Assembly (NCBI GenBank): GCA_020635055.1
Contig: JACKAN010000018.1
Span: 7,132 to 71,131 of the forward strand
Source: Pseudobdellovibrionaceae bacterium
GTDB lineage: Bacteria; Bdellovibrionota; Bdellovibrionia; Bdellovibrionales; UBA1609
Length of the DNA: 64,000 nucleotides
Direction of reading: 5' to 3'
Part shown: positions 59,841-64,000 of the stretch, in pieces
Numbering within the stretch: position 1 is the first letter of the stretch
Layout of the letters: the number at the start of each line of letters is the position of its first letter
Notes under the pieces: generated by a model
The model's input: only the letters and a program-made list of their open reading frames with translations
The model's database searches: none
What the model was told of the DNA's origin: nothing
Position numbers and translations under genes: made by a program

Positions 59841-59858
59841 TTGTTTACGTTTAAACAA
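59841..59858. promoter_or_regulatory. Inverted repeat upstream of the tandem HTH gene
   Basis: TTGTTTA CGTT TAAACAA is a perfect 7+7 inverted repeat centred about 22 bases before the start codon. A probable self-binding site of the double-HTH protein. Confidence 0.55.
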
Positions 59859-60171
59859 TTCAAAATGGAGACAGCAAAAGACGAGGCTCTGTAGCTGGTT
59901 TTGTTCTTGTCTGATTCGATTTGAGTAGCAATCTGGGGCAATTCAAAGCTCAGAAAGTTTACTCAGGCGAATCAGTGACTTACGAATTTGGCGCGACAAA
60001 ATTCAGTGCGTTGAAATTTGCATGAACAAGCAAGCCAAAAACAAGCCTCGAACAAGCCAACGAAAGAAAAACGGAGAAATATAAAGAAAGAATCCCTAAA
60101 ATGACCTTAGTCTTAGGTTTTCAATGAGATCAGTGTGTTAGGAAATTTCCTCAAAATACCCTTGGGTAAAT
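59859..60171. other. Gap before tRNA-Gly
   Basis: A 313-base stretch with no convincing open frame. It contains short direct repeats of AACAAGCC (60030-60060 region). It may include the promoter of the tandem HTH gene at its left side. Confidence 0.35.
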
Positions 60172-60247
60172 TGGAGCGGGAGACGGGATTCAAACCCGCG
60201 ACCTTCGCCTTGGCAAGGCGACGCTCTATCAACTGAGCTACTCCCGC
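60172..60247 (-). tRNA. tRNA-Gly (GCC anticodon)
   Basis: 76 bases on the minus strand, starting GCGGGAG and ending CTCCCGC-TCCA, so CCA is encoded. The acceptor stem is fully paired, the D-arm is GCTCAGTTGATAGAGC, the anticodon stem-loop is CGCCTTGCCAAGGCG (anticodon GCC), and the T-arm is GCGGGTTTGAATCCCGT. Lies at the junction of the accessory region and core-type genes. Confidence 0.97.
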
Positions 60248-60294
60248 GTCGAGAAATGACAATCTACTGATTTCAATAATTTTTGTCAAACTTA

Positions 60295-61725
60295 TTATTC
60301 TTCAATAGTTTCAGTTGTTTCAGCCTCAGGTTTATTTGAAACCGCGGGTGCATTGTAAACCTTATACTCGCCCATAGAGAAATTGGGTTCAGGTTCATCC
60401 GATTTCACCCAAGGTAGTTTTTCCGGATTCTTCAGAAGAGCATACATTTTTTGATTTATAAACAAAGGTAAATGTTGTGACATTTGACCACGCAAACGAA
60501 TGCGATTAACAAGTTGTCCCTTTTCTGGGTTGAAAACACAAAGTCTATCATCACCACAAGGGCTTATAAGAACCCAACCTTTATGACTCCAATTGAGTTT
60601 ATATTTTTTAATCCCCTTGCTATTCATCCGAATGGAAAAGAGTTTGGTGTTATTCTGTACTAAACCTGTGTTGTAACGCCAATGTCCTTCGCCGGTCCTA
60701 GCCTCGATGGTTTGTAAATAACCATTTTCAGTTAAAACTGCGATGAGTCCATAGGAGGGAACATATGTAAAACTAGAAACTGCGGGGGTAGGTAATTTGT
60801 ATTCCCAAGAAATTTGTTTCTTTTTCAAGTTTAAACTCATAGCCATGCCTTCGTCGTTAGCGACATAAGCAGATTCACCAATGGTACTGGCAGGAGTTGT
60901 AATATTCCCAAGTTTTTTCTTCTGCCAATAAGCATTTCCATTATTTAAATCTATACTCAAAAGTGAACCATTGGGATCAGTAACAAGAAGAAGTTTCAAA
61001 GCTTCATTAATGGTTAACTCGCTAGGGCTAGTAAAACCTATCAGTGGTTCTTTCCATTGCAACTCTCCGGTTTGACCATTGATTTTATTAATATAGAATT
61101 CCTCTGTGGCTTCTTTAGTAATAAAAAATAAAAATGAATTGTAGGGCAGAAAATTATTAAAAAGCTGTCCAGGATATTTAATCAACCAAATAAGCTTCCC
61201 ATTTATTTTATTAAGTTTATAGATAAGTCCACTTTCGGTTGTGATAAATAAATAGTGACTTCCAACAACTGGTGAAGTCATAAACTTGTCTTTTTCATGA
61301 CTGCGAAAAAACCAAGACCTTTCATTGTTGAAATCAGTCTTAACAAGTTCATGGGGGTAAGTGTAGTAATGGCCAGATTCGTCTCCAGTCCAAAGGGGAG
61401 CTACAGAATTTTTATTTACACTTATAGGAAGTTTAATTGAAGCTTCACGCACATAAGTGACGTCACTTTCATAATCAGAATTGTAAACATAAGTTCGCGA
61501 TAGATTGAGTGATTCTATGAAGTTCCAAGGTCCAAGGCCCTCAGATTCCATTTTTGATTCAGGAATAGTTAAAGTGTGGTTTTGATTTTCAGATAAGCTT
61601 TCTGAAAGTGGTTTTCTATTCATAAAATAGGGGTTGTATACATAAATTCCATAAATAATGGCTGTTGAAAACAGAAGCATCAATGTGATTAGGAAGCCTT
61701 CACTGCGACGGCGATAAGTGTACAT
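60295..61725 (-). CDS. PQQ-like beta-propeller protein, membrane-anchored
   Basis: A 476-residue protein with an N-terminal membrane anchor (about residues 11-28, GFLITLMLLFSTAIIYGIYVY). It has repeated propeller blades of the PQQ/BamB type: YKLNKINGKLIWLIKYPG, INGQTGELQWKEPL, SIDLNNGNAYWQKKKLG, SLNLKKKQISWEYKLPT and TIEARTGEGHWRYNTG. The periplasmic propeller probably serves protein contact; enzymatic PQQ use is unlikely. The tail is acidic. The start overlaps the upstream membrane protein by one base (two-gene unit). Confidence 0.78.
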   Translation of the reverse strand: MYTYRRRSEGFLITLMLLFSTAIIYGIYVYNPYFMNRKPLSESLSENQNHTLTIPESKMESEGLGPWNFIESLNLSRTYVYNSDYESDVTYVREASIKLPISVNKNSVAPLWTGDESGHYYTYPHELVKTDFNNERSWFFRSHEKDKFMTSPVVGSHYLFITTESGLIYKLNKINGKLIWLIKYPGQLFNNFLPYNSFLFFITKEATEEFYINKINGQTGELQWKEPLIGFTSPSELTINEALKLLLVTDPNGSLLSIDLNNGNAYWQKKKLGNITTPASTIGESAYVANDEGMAMSLNLKKKQISWEYKLPTPAVSSFTYVPSYGLIAVLTENGYLQTIEARTGEGHWRYNTGLVQNNTKLFSIRMNSKGIKKYKLNWSHKGWVLISPCGDDRLCVFNPEKGQLVNRIRLRGQMSQHLPLFINQKMYALLKNPEKLPWVKSDEPEPNFSMGEYKVYNAPAVSNKPEAETTETIEE

Positions 61726-62912
61726 TAGTTTCCTCCAAATTCATTACGGGAAACATTATTGCAAAGATTATCAATTTCATAAACCCGAGTGAATTCTTTT
61801 TGTGAGACCACTCTTTTTAAAAAATACACAGAAACACCCATAAAATCGGGTTGCTCCGAGAATTGACTACAAAGTTGTTTAGCATTGTTGAGGTAAATTG
61901 TATTATTGCATTTCATTTTTTCATTATAGCTTTCTAAGGCTTCATTGTTATGGTGAGAAATTCCTTGTTTATATAGGATGAATGTGTGGTACTTACACTC
62001 AATGGGAATTGGATTTCTAATATATTGTAAAGGCCATTCTAACTTTGATGAGCCAGCAAAAAAGCCCTGCGGGAAAATTTGAAATCCCAGAAAAATAAGG
62101 GCAATAGCAAAAACCCACATCTTACTGGGCTCGGGTCGTATATAGGAGCGGTATATGGCTTCACGGGCTTCTTTTTCTTCTTCTGCATGTGCAAAAATAA
62201 AATACAAAATAAACAGTAATAGAATAGCAGCGCTTTCCCAGCCCTCCACATAACCCTTAAATATGTTGTAAACAAAGAGTAAGCCTATACCAGTGTAAAA
62301 CCTTTGATTATGTTTTGATAATAGAAATAGTGGCGCTACGAGTTCCGCAAAAAGACTTGTGGCGGCAATCCATTCTATACCCTTTGGAGGAATGAAAAAA
62401 TTCAAGTTTTTGCTTAACCAATAACCGGCAAGCCATTCATTGTTAATTTTTAGAATTCCCCAAATAAAGTAACTAGAAATAATAACTAACTTAGTGACAC
62501 GTAATTTTTGTGGAACAAGGATAAAAAACAAACTTAAAAAAACGACCAAACTATTGGTGTTGCTACTTAAGCTGGAATCATAGGCCACAAAAATCGTATT
62601 AATTACAGTTGCACTCAACAAGCTAAAACCACCAAGAGAAAGAACTCTGTCTGTGGCAAAGCTTAAAAAACTCAAAGCTATTAAAAAAGCATAAATACTT
62701 AACAAAAATTTTGCATTTGCAGGTGTTGCAATTACCAATTCCTGACAGTTCGGCAGAAAACCCCAGCACACAGGATTTTGCCCATTGAACAAGGGGGCTT
62801 TACTCCACCATGCATAAAGAAAAATAGCCTGCCCGATATTGAGTATAAGCCCGAGAAATCTTAAACTTGAAGACTCACGGATTTCCCATAAATTAGCTTT
62901 AAAAAATTCCAT
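61725..62912 (-). CDS. Polytopic membrane protein (HTTM-like)
   Basis: A 395-residue protein with about eight to ten membrane segments (FLGLILNIGQAIFLYAWW, ANAKFLLSIYAFLIALSFLSF, FLSLFFILVPQ, WAIAL-type segments near 265). The layout and the WLAGYWLSKNL / FAELVAPLFLL phrases recall HTTM/gamma-carboxylase-like membrane proteins, but key residues cannot be verified. A soluble C-terminal region (about 300-395) has several Cys. Partner of the propeller protein. Confidence 0.65.
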   Translation of the reverse strand: MEFFKANLWEIRESSSLRFLGLILNIGQAIFLYAWWSKAPLFNGQNPVCWGFLPNCQELVIATPANAKFLLSIYAFLIALSFLSFATDRVLSLGGFSLLSATVINTIFVAYDSSLSSNTNSLVVFLSLFFILVPQKLRVTKLVIISSYFIWGILKINNEWLAGYWLSKNLNFFIPPKGIEWIAATSLFAELVAPLFLLSKHNQRFYTGIGLLFVYNIFKGYVEGWESAAILLLFILYFIFAHAEEEKEAREAIYRSYIRPEPSKMWVFAIALIFLGFQIFPQGFFAGSSKLEWPLQYIRNPIPIECKYHTFILYKQGISHHNNEALESYNEKMKCNNTIYLNNAKQLCSQFSEQPDFMGVSVYFLKRVVSQKEFTRVYEIDNLCNNVSRNEFGGN

Positions 62913-62954
62913 TGCTACCCATCAAACCTTATTTTTACCTGTATATTCAATACT

Positions 62955-63512
62955 TTAATTTGTATCCTGACGACCAGCGTAATAACCCCATGTGTACTGA
63001 ATGCCAGATATTAAACTCAAAACAACACTCACCCAAAGAGCCCAATATCCCCAATCTTGTACAGGAAAAGGACCTATTTCTTTTACAAAAATAAAGGGGA
63101 TGGCGATCATTTGTATTGCAGTTTTCCATTTGCCAAAGGGCTTTGCAGAAATAATTACCGAATTTGCAGCTGCCACTGAGCGAATGCCGCCAATAAAAAT
63201 ATCTCTAGCTAGTAAAATAAAAACCATCCAGGGGTCTACGTCCCCGTAATGCAAGAGCATAATTAAAGCAGCAAGGACTAAAAGCTTATCGGCAATGGGG
63301 TCCATAAATTTTCCCATGGCACTTTCCGCTTTGTAGAGTCTTGCCCAGTATCCATCTAGCCAGTCCGTGAGCGAGGCTAATATAAAAATCGCTGCTGACA
63401 AATAACCTGAATAACTGTGATTTAAATACAAGATAAACATTAAAATTGGAGCTATAAAAATTCGACTATAAGTGGCGTACATAGGAAGTTGTTGTTGCCA
63501 TTTTTTGGACAT
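62955..63512 (-). CDS. pgsA: CDP-diacylglycerol-glycerol-3-phosphate 3-phosphatidyltransferase
   Basis: An inner-membrane enzyme making phosphatidylglycerol phosphate from CDP-diacylglycerol and glycerol-3-phosphate. The CDP-alcohol phosphotransferase motif D-x2-D-G-x2-A-R-x8-G-x3-D-x3-D is complete (DWLDGYWARLYKAESAMG..DPIAD). About five membrane helices. I start at ATG 63512 because GGAGGAG lies upstream; the longer frame to 63533 has none. Length 185, normal. Confidence 0.93.
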   Translation of the reverse strand: MSKKWQQQLPMYATYSRIFIAPILMFILYLNHSYSGYLSAAIFILASLTDWLDGYWARLYKAESAMGKFMDPIADKLLVLAALIMLLHYGDVDPWMVFILLARDIFIGGIRSVAAANSVIISAKPFGKWKTAIQMIAIPFIFVKEIGPFPVQDWGYWALWVSVVLSLISGIQYTWGYYAGRQDTN

Positions 63513-63562
63513 AAGTTGACTCTCCTCCATCACAAGTATTTAATGAATTACTGAAAACTACA

Positions 63563-64000
63563 ATGAAGTCACTTCTTTTAATTTTTTTTTCTGCTTTGCT
63601 TACTTTCCAAGTCCGTGCCGATATCCCTGAGGTCAAGATAAAGGGGGGGGCTTTTTGGGAAAAGCGAACCCAAGTTTTGGAGAAGATTAAAGATCGGGAT
63701 ATTTTAGTGAGTGTGAAGACCGAAGAAATTGAAGGACAGAAAACAAAATCCATCGAAATGCAAGGTGTCGGCCTGGTTCATCGGTCTGTGGATCTGGCCT
63801 ATAAAATTGCAAAAGATTTTAATAACTTAGAAAAGGTCAGTGATCATATTAAAAAAATTGATTACAATGAAGCAAAGCGACAACTTTACATGCACTCCGT
63901 GGCTTTTAATTATCATGCTAAAATGTGGATGCGAGTGGATTTCACTGAAAATGAAAGCATTAAACAAATACGTTTTTTAATTGAAAGGGGAGTGTTTGCT
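63563..64000 (+). CDS. Secreted SRPBCC/START-like protein (3' end outside window)
   Basis: Starts at ATG 63563 and remains open to the window end (146 codons). Signal peptide MKSLLLIFFSALLTFQVRA. The mature part reads KIKGGAFWEKRTQVLEKIKD, then DLAYKIAKDFNNLEKVSDHIKKI and HAKMWMRVDF, resembling polyketide-cyclase/START-type lipid-binding folds. Divergent from pgsA with 50 bases between. Incomplete. Confidence 0.65.
   Translation, partial: MKSLLLIFFSALLTFQVRADIPEVKIKGGAFWEKRTQVLEKIKDRDILVSVKTEEIEGQKTKSIEMQGVGLVHRSVDLAYKIAKDFNNLEKVSDHIKKIDYNEAKRQLYMHSVAFNYHAKMWMRVDFTENESIKQIRFLIERGVFA

Overview
The window is AT-rich DNA from a Gram-negative bacterium with an outer membrane. The best guess is a Bdellovibrionota or other deltaproteobacterial-type lineage. 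This rests on the first ten genes, which look like an Agl/Glt-type envelope machine (ExbB/TolQ channel, two ExbD/TolR proteins, long TPR protein, AgmX/PglI-tail protein, lipoprotein, beta-barrel, VWA protein). The assignment is inferred from protein character only; no 16S rRNA gene is present.

Layout. (1) 1-9.4 kb: one tight plus-strand operon for the motor/envelope complex, then ppa on the other strand. (2) 10.2-23.6 kb: mostly ordinary chromosome with an IS256-family insertion (10675-12259), a membrane protein plus DUF883 pair, an Fe(II)/2OG oxygenase, an Rsm22-like methyltransferase, an arsenosugar cluster (peroxidase-like protein, arsS, TVP38-flavoprotein fusion), a short recQ, and three small secreted proteins, two of which are paralogues. 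(3) 24-45.6 kb: an insertion-sequence graveyard with IS4, IS3 (three copies or fragments of one element plus a second IS3 element), IS256, ISL3, IS66 and IS110. Cargo genes lie between them: GNAT, Fic, AraC/GyrI regulator, HAD hydrolase, AbiE toxin-antitoxin, and a cytidine deaminase and a radical SAM gene that are both split by the same IS3 element. At 36.3-39.6 kb the elements are nested: an IS256-related remnant abuts an ISL3 element that is itself split by IS256. (4) 45.7-54.9 kb: accessory genes with two LysR regulators, two XRE regulators each coupled to an upstream gene (EamA transporter; old-yellow-enzyme-type oxidoreductase), several small secreted proteins, a broken dihaem cytochrome gene and a HigBA-like toxin-antitoxin pair. 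(5) 55-59 kb: an IS1380-family transposase split by a complete tnpABC IS66 element, then a tandem-HTH regulator. (6) 60.2 kb to the end: tRNA-Gly(GCC), then core-type genes (beta-propeller protein, polytopic membrane protein, pgsA) and the start of a secreted SRPBCC-like gene.

The most informative signals are: the loss of the channel aspartate in one of the two ExbD proteins; an IS4 element sitting in a GC-rich palindrome that also occurs empty downstream of recQ; palindromes that abut the start codons of the fic and lysR genes; the repeated 'gene then overlapping XRE regulator' arrangement; an in-frame TGA splitting the dihaem cytochrome gene; and a compact structured element at 39.6 kb. All function calls come from reading motifs and context; no database search was run.
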